From JABSQH01 sp039177505 (GTDB lineage: Bacteria; Actinomycetota; Acidimicrobiia; Acidimicrobiales; Ilumatobacteraceae): a DNA stretch of 64,000 nucleotides. The stretch covers positions 1-64,000 of the forward strand of contig JBCDFR010000006.1 in assembly GCA_039177505.1 (NCBI GenBank). Reading direction: 5' to 3'. The translations under genes were made by a program, and so were the position numbers. The notes below the pieces were generated by a model. It ran no database searches and had not been told where the DNA came from. It was given only the letters and a program-made list of their open reading frames with translations. Every line of letters starts with the position of its first letter. The first letter of the stretch is position 1. Positions 15,266-24,930 of the stretch are shown piece after piece.

Positions 15266-17827
15266 ATGGCGACCGTCCCGACTGCACCTCTTCGACCGAC
15301 CGTCTATACCGATGCCCGCGCGCTGATCGAACGCGGCGACATCACGCTGCTCACGTCCGACATCTTCGACACGCTGCTGTGGCGCGATGCCGCGATGCCC
15401 CACGATCTGTTCGTCGTGCTCGGCGCTGCACTGGTGGTCGCCAACGATGTTCCCGCCTACGTCACTGCTGAGGACGTGCTCGATGCGCGGATCCACGCCG
15501 AGCGGCGGGCGCGCAATGCCGCCGAAAATAAACACGGGGTGGGCGAGTGCACCGTCGAGGAGATCTGGGCGCGAATGCCGGCGACCTGGCTGGAGCGGAT
15601 CGGTGGCGTCGACGCCGGTGTGCGCGCCGAATTGGAGATGGAAGCACAGCACCTGCGACCGATCGAGCCGGCGATCGAACTGCTCCACGACGCGCACGCG
15701 ACCGGCGTCGACGTCGCATTGGTGAGCGACACCTACTTTTCGTCCGCGCAACTGCTCCAGCTGTTCTCGTCGATCGGCGTCGATCTGCCCCCGCTCGCCT
15801 TCGTCGCCGCGTCGAGCGAACACCGCAACAACAAGGCCAGTGCGCTCTTGGCACACGCGCTCGACCACCGAGGCACCGACCCGCAGCGGGTGCTACACAT
15901 CGGCGACAACCCCCACGCCGACGCCCGTGCTGCTGCCGATGCCGGGACCCACTTCGTTGGGCTCGACATCCCGCACGCAGAACGGATCGGCCCAGCGATG
16001 CCTAGCTCGCTGGCCTCGTTCTCCGCCACACATGGCACCGACGCCGGCGCATCAGCGTTGTCACGCGAACTGCTTCTGGCTGCCGGCGGTGCCCGCACGG
16101 ACAGTGGACCCGATGCCTCGTACGAGTTCGGGGTCACCGTCGGGGGACCACTGCTGACCGGCTTTGCCGATTGGATCACCGACCGGACGGCGGATCTCGG
16201 GGCCGACAAGGTGCACTACCTGCTGCGCGAGGGCGGGTTCATCTCAGAAGTGGTAGCAGCCCTGCGACCAGATGCGCCGAACGCCGCTCATGTGCATGCA
16301 TCCAGGTGGGTGATGGGCCGTGCCGCCGTGGTCGATGGAACGACCGACGAGTTGATTCGGGCACTGATCCGGCGGGCCGCATTTCAGCCTGAACACGTCG
16401 CCGAGGCATTCGGGCTCGACACAAGCGACGTGGCCCGCGTGATCGGCAACGGCCCGCTGCGCGACGACGAGTTCATCCCAGCGATCGAGGCGATCGCAGA
16501 GGATGACGCTCTGCGCACGGCGATCGTCGAGTCGTCCGCTGAGCTGCGCGGTCGCGTGATGCGCTACCTACAGCGCTCGATCGACCCCGACGAACAGGGC
16601 CGGGTGATCGTGTGCGATATCGGTTGGGGCGGCACGATTCAGGAAGCCCTGACGGCAATCCTGACCGCAGAGGGCTGGCCGGTCGAACTGATCGGGCTCT
16701 ATCTGATGTTGTCCCGCCCGGGACGCGACCGCGCCGCCGCAGGCGCGCGCATGGCCGGGTTCCTCCCCGACGACGGTGTCGTGCCGATCGGGATCGACCG
16801 AACCACCACCAGAGATCCCGACATCGTCATGCGCACGCCGGAGATCGCAGAACAGCTGTGCACTCCCGAGCTCGGGACCTTGCTCGACATCGACGACTCC
16901 GGGACACCCATACTCGCTGACAACCCGGGCGGCGCCCTCGGGTCTCGCCGCCGGGCGCGACGCGGGGTGCTCGACTACACCGAGCTGCGGCGGGTTCGCT
17001 TACCCGACGCAGCGACCGACCAGCGGTTGTGGAGCGATGCCTACCGCCGCGCGCTGCTGGCTGGTCTTGCCGGCACCATTCGGCGGCCGAGTAGTCGGCT
17101 GGCGAGCGAACTCGGCACGTGGGAGCACGACGATGTGGGCGGGCGTGGCCACGAGCCGCTGATCCCGCGCCACGCCGACGACTTGTTGCGCTACGTCAAC
17201 GCCGCCGACACCGACCTGATCGGCACCCGCCACGTGTATTGGCTGCACGGCGCCGCGGCGCTGGCCAACCAGGAACTCGCAGCCCAGCTCGACGCGATCG
17301 AAGCCGGAATCGATCCCGCTGAACTGTGCCCCCCGTCTGAGGTCGGGAAGGCGCTGATCGCAGTATTCCCACCCGACGATCACCTGGCCGTCGCGCAGGT
17401 CGCACTCGTTCCCCACCGCTCCCCAACCGGTTGGTCGTCGCTGCGGCTGTCGGCTGCCGTCGACGCCGTTCGCGAGGTCCGCATCGATATCGGTACCGAG
17501 GCAACCAGTTTCGAGCTCGGCCGGTTGCGCATTCGTGGAGCGACGAACCGTGTCGCGATCTCGATCACCCGAACCGACGACGCTCGCCTGCGGTGGACCA
17601 ACGGACATCCGACCGACGAGCGCGGCGGCGTGCTGCGAGCAGGCGGATACCTCTCGGTGCCGTTCGAGCGTGCCGCGGTGAACGACACACTCGACATCGA
17701 AGTGGCCTTCCGGGCGCGCCCGCTCTGCAGCCCCGTCCGCAGATACACCACGGCGGCGTTGCGCCAGTCCGCCCGAGGCTGGGTGGGTGCGGCCCGCTCC
17801 CGGGTCGACCAGCTACGCCATCGCTAA
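15266..17827 (+). CDS. HAD-superfamily hydrolase fused to large uncharacterised domains (COG5610-like)
   Basis: 853 residues. The N-terminal HAD domain has motif I LLTSDIFDTLLWR (about 29-41), motif II ALVSDTYFSS and the acidic motif HIGDNPHADARAA. Here the usual second Asp of DxD is replaced by D-I-F-D-T, as in the COG5610 group often found in polysaccharide loci. A middle region (about 280-600) contains VHYLLREGGFI and VIVCDIGWGGTIQEAL, hallmarks of that group, and the last 200 residues form a beta-rich region of unknown role. It starts the rightward run (15.3-22.5 kb), divergent from the leftward GT run with about 58 bases between them. It probably acts on a phosphorylated sugar or lipid carrier, but the substrate is unknown. 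Confidence 0.7.
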   Translation: MATVPTAPLRPTVYTDARALIERGDITLLTSDIFDTLLWRDAAMPHDLFVVLGAALVVANDVPAYVTAEDVLDARIHAERRARNAAENKHGVGECTVEEIWARMPATWLERIGGVDAGVRAELEMEAQHLRPIEPAIELLHDAHATGVDVALVSDTYFSSAQLLQLFSSIGVDLPPLAFVAASSEHRNNKASALLAHALDHRGTDPQRVLHIGDNPHADARAAADAGTHFVGLDIPHAERIGPAMPSSLASFSATHGTDAGASALSRELLLAAGGARTDSGPDASYEFGVTVGGPLLTGFADWITDRTADLGADKVHYLLREGGFISEVVAALRPDAPNAAHVHASRWVMGRAAVVDGTTDELIRALIRRAAFQPEHVAEAFGLDTSDVARVIGNGPLRDDEFIPAIEAIAEDDALRTAIVESSAELRGRVMRYLQRSIDPDEQGRVIVCDIGWGGTIQEALTAILTAEGWPVELIGLYLMLSRPGRDRAAAGARMAGFLPDDGVVPIGIDRTTTRDPDIVMRTPEIAEQLCTPELGTLLDIDDSGTPILADNPGGALGSRRRARRGVLDYTELRRVRLPDAATDQRLWSDAYRRALLAGLAGTIRRPSSRLASELGTWEHDDVGGRGHEPLIPRHADDLLRYVNAADTDLIGTRHVYWLHGAAALANQELAAQLDAIEAGIDPAELCPPSEVGKALIAVFPPDDHLAVAQVALVPHRSPTGWSSLRLSAAVDAVREVRIDIGTEATSFELGRLRIRGATNRVAISITRTDDARLRWTNGHPTDERGGVLRAGGYLSVPFERAAVNDTLDIEVAFRARPLCSPVRRYTTAALRQSARGWVGAARSRVDQLRHR

Positions 17828-17837
17828 CGTTTGCACC

Positions 17838-18191
17838 GTGTCCACCAGCGAACTCGATCGCCTGCGCGCCGAAAACGTCGAGCTGCGTCGTCGGCTGGAG
17901 CTGGTCGACGCAGAGCTGGTCGAGTTGCGCAACGATGCCCTCGCTCGCCGAGCGGAAGTACGCGAGCTCGCCGAGTCGCTGCCGACCGCCGTCAGTCGGC
18001 GGGCGATGGTGGTGCAGATGACCAAGGACGCGGTCGCCCATCCCGACAAGACCGGGCTTGCGACCCGAGCGATGCGGAAGCTGGGCCGGGCACCGCGCCG
18101 GTTGGCCCACGCCGTCGGGCTCGGGCCCAAGGCGCTCCCACCCGGACCACCCGTCACCGACTCGGCGGACGCGCCACCTCGATCGGAATGA
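17838..18191 (+). CDS. Small coiled-coil protein
   Basis: 117 residues from GTG 17838. The N-terminus is a leucine-zipper-like coiled coil (LDRLRAENVELRRRLELVDA), then a basic middle (ATRAMRKLGRAPRRLAHAVG) and a Pro-rich tail. No enzyme motif is visible. It lies ten bases after the HAD gene and is coupled by ATGA to the following glycosyltransferase, mirroring the coiled-coil gene at 14869-15207. Confidence 0.65.
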   Translation: MSTSELDRLRAENVELRRRLELVDAELVELRNDALARRAEVRELAESLPTAVSRRAMVVQMTKDAVAHPDKTGLATRAMRKLGRAPRRLAHAVGLGPKALPPGPPVTDSADAPPRSE

Positions 18192-20065
18192 GCGCAGGCG
18201 ACCGCCCGGACGTGGCGGTGTTCGTCGCCCGAGAGGGCAATCGATTCATGCGCGACATCGCCGAGACGATCGTCGAAGCCGCGCACATCGCGTACCCGAC
18301 GCGTCTGATCGACGACCGCCTGCCGGCGCCGGACGGGTCGATCAATCTCGTTGTCGCACCCCACGAGTTCTTCGAGTTGTACGACGCGTCGACCCGCGAG
18401 TTGCAACGCGCCGCCGCGGCGAGTATCTGCATCGGAACCGAGCAGCCCGGTACACCGTGGTTCCGCCTGACCGCCGACACAGCGCGGCGCGGCATCCGCA
18501 CGCTCGACATCAATCGAGTCGCTGTAGACGCATTGCGCAATGAAGGCATCGACGCGCGACATCTGCAGATGGGCGCAGTGGAATCGTTGACAGCGGCCTC
18601 TGTCGAACGCGACATCGACGTCCTGTTCTTGGGTTCGCTCGACGATCGGCGCGGCGAAGTGCTGGCCTCGCTCGCACCCCTGCTGTACGGGCGGCGGAGC
18701 GACCTACGTCTGTTCCGTTTCGACCGGCCCGTCGGCGCCGACACTCCAGGACTCGTGTTCGGCGCGTCGAAGGCAGCGCTGCTGGCCCGGGCCCGCGTGC
18801 TCATCAACGTCCACCGCGAAGGGGTCGACGACGGCCCTGCGTATTTCGAATGGGTGCGCATGGTCGAGGCGATGGCCAACGGGTGCGCCGTGCTGACGGA
18901 ACCATCCTCTGCCCACGACCCGCTGGAAGCGGGGACACACTTCGTCGAGGCATCTCGGACCGACTTCGGCGACGAGTTGCTCGCCCTCCTCGACGACGAA
19001 CAGCGCCGCGCTGCGGTCGCCGAAGCCGGCCGGCTCGCCGTCACCGAGCAATTGGCACTCGGTCCCACCGTCGTCGCCCATCTGCACGAGATCGAAAACC
19101 ATGTCCTGCCGCACATCAGCGCGCACGTCGCCGAGCGGACGTACGTGCGAGGACGGTGGACGCTGCACGGCGAGACGCAACGACCGGTCAAGCGACTCGG
19201 ACCGATGATGCCGTTTCGGGAGCTGCAACGAAACGCCAAGAAACTGGCAATCGCTGAGGGCACTGCGCTGCGGCGGATCGATGAACTGCGTTCGGTGATC
19301 GCCCACGGCACCGAAATGCACATCGAACGAATCGAGTCTCCGGCCTACGCGGCGGCAGTACCCGACGTGAGCGTGATCGTCACGCTGTACAACTACGCAG
19401 ACCTCGTTGGCGAGACGCTCGAGAGCATCGTGACGAGCGTCGGCGTCGACTTCGAGATCGTCGTGATCGATGATCATTCGACCGATACCGGTCGCCAGGT
19501 GGTCACCTCGTTCATCGATGCACGCCCGGACGTGCCGATGCTGCTGATTGGCAAAGACTCGAACGAAGGGTTGTCGCGCGCTCGCAACACTGGCTTCAGC
19601 TCGGCACGAGCGCCATACGTGATGGTGGTCGACGCCGACAACCACCTGTACCCGACGGCACTCGCCCGACTGCGCGAGACGCTCGAGCAACGACCGGACG
19701 CATCTGCGGCATACTCGATTCTCGAGGTGTTCGGCGACGAACGCACCGTGCTGAGCGCCATCGACTGGGATCCCGAACGCTTGCTGCGGGCCAACTACAT
19801 CGACGCTCAGGCGATGTGGCGAGCGGACGACTGGTGGGACCTCGGCGGGTACCGGCCCGACCAAGGCGTCCACGGCTGGGAGGATTGGGATCTCTGGCTG
19901 CGCCTGGTCGCCGCGGGAGGTACGGCCGCGATCCACCGCGAGATGTTGGGGCGCTACCGCGTGCGCGCCGGATCGATGGTGTCGCTCACCAACCTGGCCG
20001 CCGATGACGGCCGGGCGGAGATCCGCGCTCGGTACCCTGCGCTGCCGTGGCCGAACGAGGAGTGA
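18188..20065 (+). CDS. Bifunctional GT1-like and GT2 glycosyltransferase
   Basis: 625 residues from ATG 18188 (ATGA overlap). The N-terminal 320 residues resemble a GT-B protein: VLFLGSLDDRRGEV, then ARVLINVHREGVD and FEWVRMVEAMANGCAVLTEP, the acceptor/donor helix region with a conserved Glu. A helical linker with RELQRNAKKLAIAEG leads to a GT2 domain from about residue 390 (VSVIVTLYNYADLVGETL), with VVIDDHSTD, MVVDADNHLY and HGWEDWDLWLRLV. Fusing two folds in one chain suggests two consecutive linkages made by one protein. The N-terminal part is paralogous to the protein at 23366-24820. Confidence 0.78.
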   Translation: MSAGDRPDVAVFVAREGNRFMRDIAETIVEAAHIAYPTRLIDDRLPAPDGSINLVVAPHEFFELYDASTRELQRAAAASICIGTEQPGTPWFRLTADTARRGIRTLDINRVAVDALRNEGIDARHLQMGAVESLTAASVERDIDVLFLGSLDDRRGEVLASLAPLLYGRRSDLRLFRFDRPVGADTPGLVFGASKAALLARARVLINVHREGVDDGPAYFEWVRMVEAMANGCAVLTEPSSAHDPLEAGTHFVEASRTDFGDELLALLDDEQRRAAVAEAGRLAVTEQLALGPTVVAHLHEIENHVLPHISAHVAERTYVRGRWTLHGETQRPVKRLGPMMPFRELQRNAKKLAIAEGTALRRIDELRSVIAHGTEMHIERIESPAYAAAVPDVSVIVTLYNYADLVGETLESIVTSVGVDFEIVVIDDHSTDTGRQVVTSFIDARPDVPMLLIGKDSNEGLSRARNTGFSSARAPYVMVVDADNHLYPTALARLRETLEQRPDASAAYSILEVFGDERTVLSAIDWDPERLLRANYIDAQAMWRADDWWDLGGYRPDQGVHGWEDWDLWLRLVAAGGTAAIHREMLGRYRVRAGSMVSLTNLAADDGRAEIRARYPALPWPNEE

Positions 20066-22479
20066 CCACCGGCGACCCGAGCTATTCGTTCGTGCTGCCG
20101 CTGTGGAACAGCAAACCCGGGTTGCTCGGCGAGCAGCTCGACGCCATCGCCGCCCAAGCCGGTCGGTGGGAGTGCATCGCCGTCGACGACGGGTCGACCG
20201 ACACAGCCGGCATCGAGCTCGTCGAGCAGCGAGCGGCAATCGATCAGCGCTTGCGACCGATCCGCCGGTCGACGAACGGCGGCATCGCGGCGGCGACGAA
20301 CGACGCGATCGAGGCCGCCACGCTCGACTGGATCGTGTTCTGCGACCACGACGACCGAGTGCACCCGACTGCACTCGAGCGGCTCTCCGAGAGAATCAAG
20401 GCGGTACCCGAGGTCGATCTGATCTACACCGACGAGCAGGTCATCGATGCAGCCGGGGATGTCGTCGAGCCGTACCGCAAACCCGATTGGTCGCCCGAGC
20501 GGCTCCTCGGGCAGAACTACCTGAACCACCTGGTCGCCATACGACGAGCGCTGGTCACACGTGTCGGCGGCCTCGACAGCGCGTTCGCGCCGTGCCCCGA
20601 TCGTGAGTTCACACTGCGCGCCACCGCAGCCGCACGACAGATCGAACACATTCCCGAGATCCTCTACGACTGGCGGTCGATTCTCGGATCGGTGGCCCAC
20701 GACGTCGGCGAGAAGCCCGGGGTCGCAGCGGCCGTGGTCGCGGCAGCGCAACGTCACGCTCCGAACGAGCACATCGCGGTCTCGTCGGTCCCTGAAGACG
20801 CGGCGAGCGCACGCATCGAGTGGCCCGTGCCATCACCCGTACCCACGATCGCCGACGTGGCGCTCGAGCCGACCACGACTCCCGCTGACATCGAACTCGC
20901 GCTGCGGACCACCGATGCCGATCTCGTCCGACTGATGCCAACCAACGCGGGCGAGATGTCGGCCGCTTCGGTGAACGCGCTCATCGCGCAGGCGACCCGT
21001 GACGAAGTGGTCGCCGTTGGACCACGCGTCGTCACGGCCGATAGCCGAATCGTCTCGGTCGGGCGGGCGCTGCGGCCTCATCTGCGCGACCTGCATCGGG
21101 GCTGGGATGCCGACTACCTCGGCCGATGGGGCGAATACGAGGTGTCGCGCGAAGTCGCCGCACTGCACCCCGCCGGTGTCGTCTTGGACCGTCGGGCGGT
21201 ACTCGAACTCGGGGGCTTCGACGGCGTCGAGCTGATCACCCGGCACGAGCTCGGAACGTCCGCGACCAATGCGGCCGCGGTCGCATTGTCTCTGCCGGTC
21301 GGAATCGATTTCACCTTGGTGCTGCTCGGCGCCGCTGCGGCACAGACAGGACGATGGTTGATGTGGACACCGTTGGCCGAGGTGTCGCTGCCGACTGGCT
21401 CGTTCCATCTCGACGCCGACATCGAGGCGATCATCGCCGCCCAGGGTGCGATCGAGCGCACCGTCGCGCTCGACGACCGCTACTCGCCGCAGGGCGTCCA
21501 AGCGGCTGGCGCTGCGCCCACCCCAATCCACCAATCCCCACCGCGGTCGCGGCTCCAGCGCCGATTCGACGTGACGAAATCGGCGATCGTCGAGCAGCTC
21601 GATCTCCCGCGCATCGCCGACCGCGCCGACCGAGCGGCCGATGCGGCGTCCGATCTCGGCGGGTCGATCCAACGGATCTGGCAGCGCATCGCACAGATCG
21701 CCAATGTGGTCGAACGCAACCACGAACCTCGCCTCGTCGACCAGGAGATGCTGGCACGGATCGACGCGGCAACGGCCTGGGCTGAGCATGCGCCGCTGCG
21801 CTCGACGCCGCTCATCACTGTCGTGCTCCCGACTCGCAACCGGCGCGAGTTGGTGTCGGCAGCGATCGCGTCGATCGCTGCACAGCGCTACGACAACTGG
21901 CAGCTGATCGTCGTCGATGACGGCAGCACCGATGGAACAGCAGACCTCCTGAGCGCCCTCGACGACGAACGAATCGAGCTGGTCCGCACCGAGGGTGCGG
22001 GCGCGTCCGCAGCACGCAACGCCGGCCTGGCAGCGGCGTCGGGCGAGTGGATCGCCTTCCTCGACGACGACAACGTGATGCACCCGATCTGGTTGCGGGC
22101 CATCGCCGAGCACGTTGGCCGACATCCCGATGCCAGCGGCATCTTTGGCGCGACGTTGCGGGCAGACCGGCCCCACGACCACCGCCCCTATGTGCAGTTC
22201 ACCGAGACGATCGATGTGCGTCGACTCGAAGTCGACAACTCGATCGACCTCGGAGCCGTCGCAGTTCGACGTGGCCACCCGGAACTGCACTTCGACGAGT
22301 CGCTCGAACGCTTCATCGACTGGGACCTGATCGTTCGATTGGCACGCAGCGACGCTCTCGCGGTGGTTCCGGTGCTCGCGGGGGTGTACACCACCGATGC
22401 CCCCGATCGGATCAGCGCAGGAGGGGTCGATGGCCCGCTCGCGGCGATGCGCGCTCGCTTCCGCGACCACCGGGCGTAA
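20062..22479 (+). CDS. Two-domain glycosyltransferase family 2 with coiled-coil linker
   Basis: 805 residues from GTG 20062, chosen for its GTGA overlap; GTG 20047 is also open. Domain 1 (about 10-230) has FVLPLWNSKPG, IAVDDGSTD and VFCDHDDRVHP. A degenerate GT-like region (about 260-470) has no clear DxD. An Ala/Arg-rich helical linker follows (RADRAADAASDLGGSIQRIW). The C-terminal GT2 domain (from about 585) has ITVVLPTRNRRELV, IVVDDGSTDGT, AFLDDDNVMHP and FIDWDLIVRLA. It ends the rightward run that began with the HAD protein. Confidence 0.78.
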   Translation: MTTGDPSYSFVLPLWNSKPGLLGEQLDAIAAQAGRWECIAVDDGSTDTAGIELVEQRAAIDQRLRPIRRSTNGGIAAATNDAIEAATLDWIVFCDHDDRVHPTALERLSERIKAVPEVDLIYTDEQVIDAAGDVVEPYRKPDWSPERLLGQNYLNHLVAIRRALVTRVGGLDSAFAPCPDREFTLRATAAARQIEHIPEILYDWRSILGSVAHDVGEKPGVAAAVVAAAQRHAPNEHIAVSSVPEDAASARIEWPVPSPVPTIADVALEPTTTPADIELALRTTDADLVRLMPTNAGEMSAASVNALIAQATRDEVVAVGPRVVTADSRIVSVGRALRPHLRDLHRGWDADYLGRWGEYEVSREVAALHPAGVVLDRRAVLELGGFDGVELITRHELGTSATNAAAVALSLPVGIDFTLVLLGAAAAQTGRWLMWTPLAEVSLPTGSFHLDADIEAIIAAQGAIERTVALDDRYSPQGVQAAGAAPTPIHQSPPRSRLQRRFDVTKSAIVEQLDLPRIADRADRAADAASDLGGSIQRIWQRIAQIANVVERNHEPRLVDQEMLARIDAATAWAEHAPLRSTPLITVVLPTRNRRELVSAAIASIAAQRYDNWQLIVVDDGSTDGTADLLSALDDERIELVRTEGAGASAARNAGLAAASGEWIAFLDDDNVMHPIWLRAIAEHVGRHPDASGIFGATLRADRPHDHRPYVQFTETIDVRRLEVDNSIDLGAVAVRRGHPELHFDESLERFIDWDLIVRLARSDALAVVPVLAGVYTTDAPDRISAGGVDGPLAAMRARFRDHRA

Positions 22480-22501
22480 CGAGAGCTCGCCGGTCGCATC
22501 G

Positions 22502-23347
22502 CTACTCGACAACCTTGACACGTTGACGGTCGAACGCCGCAGCGCCCAGGGCACGCAGGCGGTCGGCGCTCGCCTGCGGAGCGTGTGCCGAGGTGACGGC
22601 CAGCCACAGCCGTTGATCGATCGCCGTCGACTGCTCGATCACCGCGGCCGCATCCTCGAATTCTCTGGTCCGGATGACCGGGCCGGGTGGTGTCACGTTG
22701 TGATTGCCGACCACAAGTTCGGCCCCGACCCACGCGGAGATCCGGCGCCAACCGTCGTCCCCCGCTTCGACCGTGTCGACATGCCCAAGGTTGGCGAGTT
22801 GATGCAGGGCTGCCGTACCGAGCGCGTCGTGATCGGCTGGGTCGATCATGCGCTCGGTCGGAACTCGCGAGTCGCCGGCGAGCAGGAACCGCGCGGCCAC
22901 ATTGTCGACCTGCGCAGAAAGTGCGGGGTGTTGAAGGAAGCCGCTCAACTGTTCGGTCACCGCTCGACGACTCGCGTCGTATGGGCCCCATGCGGCATGC
23001 TGCTCGGCTGTCCAGCTCCGCCAGAACGCGTACAACGACAGCAGCCGCGCACGCGGCTCGCGCAGCACGCACACGATGTCATTGTCGCTCCGGCCGTGGC
23101 GCAGCGATGCCAGCGAGTAGTGCCCGAGCACGACGTCGGCGTCGGCGAGGCGAGTCGGGTCCGACTCGATCGTTTGGCGCGTCGACGACGGTAGCGAACC
23201 GAAGTCGGCGAACGAACCGAACAGTGTGTGATCCATCGCCGGTGCAGCGACGCGCAGCCCGTCGTCGAGTGCGCTCCTGCGGAGCGCGTCGGACAGGCTG
23301 CTGCCCGCCGCCTTGGGCACATGCAGTAGTCCGACTTTGCGACGCAC
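22502..23347 (-). CDS. Sulfotransferase-like protein
   Basis: 281 residues from GTG 23347. The 5'-phosphosulfate-binding loop is LLHVPKAAGSSLSDAL at the N-terminus (about 7-22), and the 3'-phosphate-binding part is VCVLREPRARLLSLYAFW (about 92-109). Such enzymes transfer sulfate from PAPS to a sugar hydroxyl. The remaining helices are poorly conserved, as expected. It lies convergent to the GT2 gene on its left and precedes nothing on its own strand, with 18 bases to the GT1-like gene upstream. Probably it sulfates the glycan made here. Confidence 0.72.
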   Translation of the reverse strand: MRRKVGLLHVPKAAGSSLSDALRRSALDDGLRVAAPAMDHTLFGSFADFGSLPSSTRQTIESDPTRLADADVVLGHYSLASLRHGRSDNDIVCVLREPRARLLSLYAFWRSWTAEQHAAWGPYDASRRAVTEQLSGFLQHPALSAQVDNVAARFLLAGDSRVPTERMIDPADHDALGTAALHQLANLGHVDTVEAGDDGWRRISAWVGAELVVGNHNVTPPGPVIRTREFEDAAAVIEQSTAIDQRLWLAVTSAHAPQASADRLRALGAAAFDRQRVKVVE

Positions 23348-23365
23348 GGCGGCAGGGTACGCCGA

Positions 23366-24820
23366 TCAGGGCCGCAAGATCGCCATGACGCGGGCGGCAA
23401 CGCCGGGCGTCAGCAGCGCCTCGGGTTCCGCAGGAGTCTCACCGAGGTCGACGATCGGTGCCGGCCAGTGCGCGAGCCGTACGCCGTGGGCGGCGGCAAA
23501 GGCCTGCACCGCAACATGCGGGAACGACTCCACCCATGGCTCGTCGGCGAGCCAACGGCGAGCCGCACGATGCAGTGACCGTGTCACCAACATCGACCGT
23601 CCGAGATGCTGACCCTGCTCCAGACGCCATGGCTCCCACGGCCACAGACCCTCCAGCGTCGCGGCGCCGTCAAGGTCGCGCCCCGATGCCCCGACTGCGA
23701 TAGCCGGCGCATCGTGCATGCGCGCCTCGACGTCTGCTCGATCGACGCGCCAGCGCACGCCAGCCGGGGCGATGAGGTCAGAAGTGTGAAAGCGGTCGCG
23801 CAGTTCCCCGGCGATGCTGGGCCGCCAGCTCCCGATTGGCGACGGGTCGACGCGCGCCCGGCCAATGGGCTCGGCGCGGACGCGCGCCGGAATCGTCTCG
23901 GGTGGAGAGGTGTCGATGACCATTTCCCGGGCACGGGCGATCAGCGGTTCGATGTTCTCGGCGAGTGGCATCGACGAGACGAGGTCGTGTGCACGACGGA
24001 TCACGCCATCGACCACTCGGCTGCCAACCAGCTCGTCGAGACGTTCACCGAGCTGGCCGTCGGCGAAGGTGAGATAGTGCTCGTCTGCCACAAAGGGCTC
24101 ATCGGCCACCGACGGTTCCGAGAGGAGCAAGGCGCCGCCGTGGGCGACGTCGATCATCCGCAGCCACTCGAAGTAGGGCTCGCTGCTCTGATGGATGTTG
24201 ATGACGACACCGGTCCGTGCCAGGAGGTCGCGCTTGGCATCGCCAGTGACGAACGCCGCCGACGTCGATCGATTCGGCTCGCCACTGTCGGACACCAAGA
24301 GACGGGCGTTGTGACGCACCAACGATTCGGCGGCGCCGGCCAACACCGGGAGCCGGCGTCCGCGCTGATTACCAAAGTAGAGCACCGGAACGTCACGATC
24401 GCCGCTCCCGGCACGTTCCCACGCGGGAACATGACCGAAGACCAAGCGCTCCGCAGCGATGCCCGCACGTCGATACGCATCGACCGCCAACTGGCTGAAG
24501 TCGAACACGGCCGTCAATCGGCTGGCGACCTGCGCGTTACTGGAGAAGAAGCGCTGATGCGGCTGTTCGGCGCTGATTCCAATGGTCCGGTCAGCGACGC
24601 GCTGGTCCTCGACGAACGCGGCTCCCTCCAACGCGACGTACTCGTGCGGCGGCAGGAGGACGAATACATCGCCGTGGGCCACCTGGTGGTCGCCGGCCTC
24701 GGTAGTGATCAGCGCCTCGATCGAGTTCTCTCCCAGCGCGCCCACGAGGGCCTCGGCGATCTCGAAGAAGAAGGCGTTCTGGTACGGCGACAGCACGAAC
24801 ACCAGCCGCAGCTCCGACAT
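23366..24820 (-). CDS. GT1-like glycosyltransferase
   Basis: 484 residues from ATG 24820 (MSELRLVFVLSPYQNAFFF). The N-terminal half binds an acceptor-like ligand (VFVLLPPHEYVAL; compare LVVAPHEFFEL in the protein at 18188-20065). The C-terminal half has VPVLYFGNQRGRRLP, GVVINIHQSSEPYFEWLRMIDVAHGG and LLLSEPSVADEP, aligning with the N-terminal domain of that protein. A final 150 residues without GT motifs include WPWEPWRLEQ. It is predicted to be a cytoplasmic transferase; its donor is unknown. Confidence 0.65.
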   Translation of the reverse strand: MSELRLVFVLSPYQNAFFFEIAEALVGALGENSIEALITTEAGDHQVAHGDVFVLLPPHEYVALEGAAFVEDQRVADRTIGISAEQPHQRFFSSNAQVASRLTAVFDFSQLAVDAYRRAGIAAERLVFGHVPAWERAGSGDRDVPVLYFGNQRGRRLPVLAGAAESLVRHNARLLVSDSGEPNRSTSAAFVTGDAKRDLLARTGVVINIHQSSEPYFEWLRMIDVAHGGALLLSEPSVADEPFVADEHYLTFADGQLGERLDELVGSRVVDGVIRRAHDLVSSMPLAENIEPLIARAREMVIDTSPPETIPARVRAEPIGRARVDPSPIGSWRPSIAGELRDRFHTSDLIAPAGVRWRVDRADVEARMHDAPAIAVGASGRDLDGAATLEGLWPWEPWRLEQGQHLGRSMLVTRSLHRAARRWLADEPWVESFPHVAVQAFAAAHGVRLAHWPAPIVDLGETPAEPEALLTPGVAARVMAILRP

Positions 24821-24930
24821 GGCGACATCGTCGCAGAGCTGACGCATCGCGCCGTGGACTCGGTAGCGGAGGATGCCTCAGACGGTGTCCGGAGTGCTCG
24901 CCGCACCCGCCAGTAGGCTCACCGCCCGTC

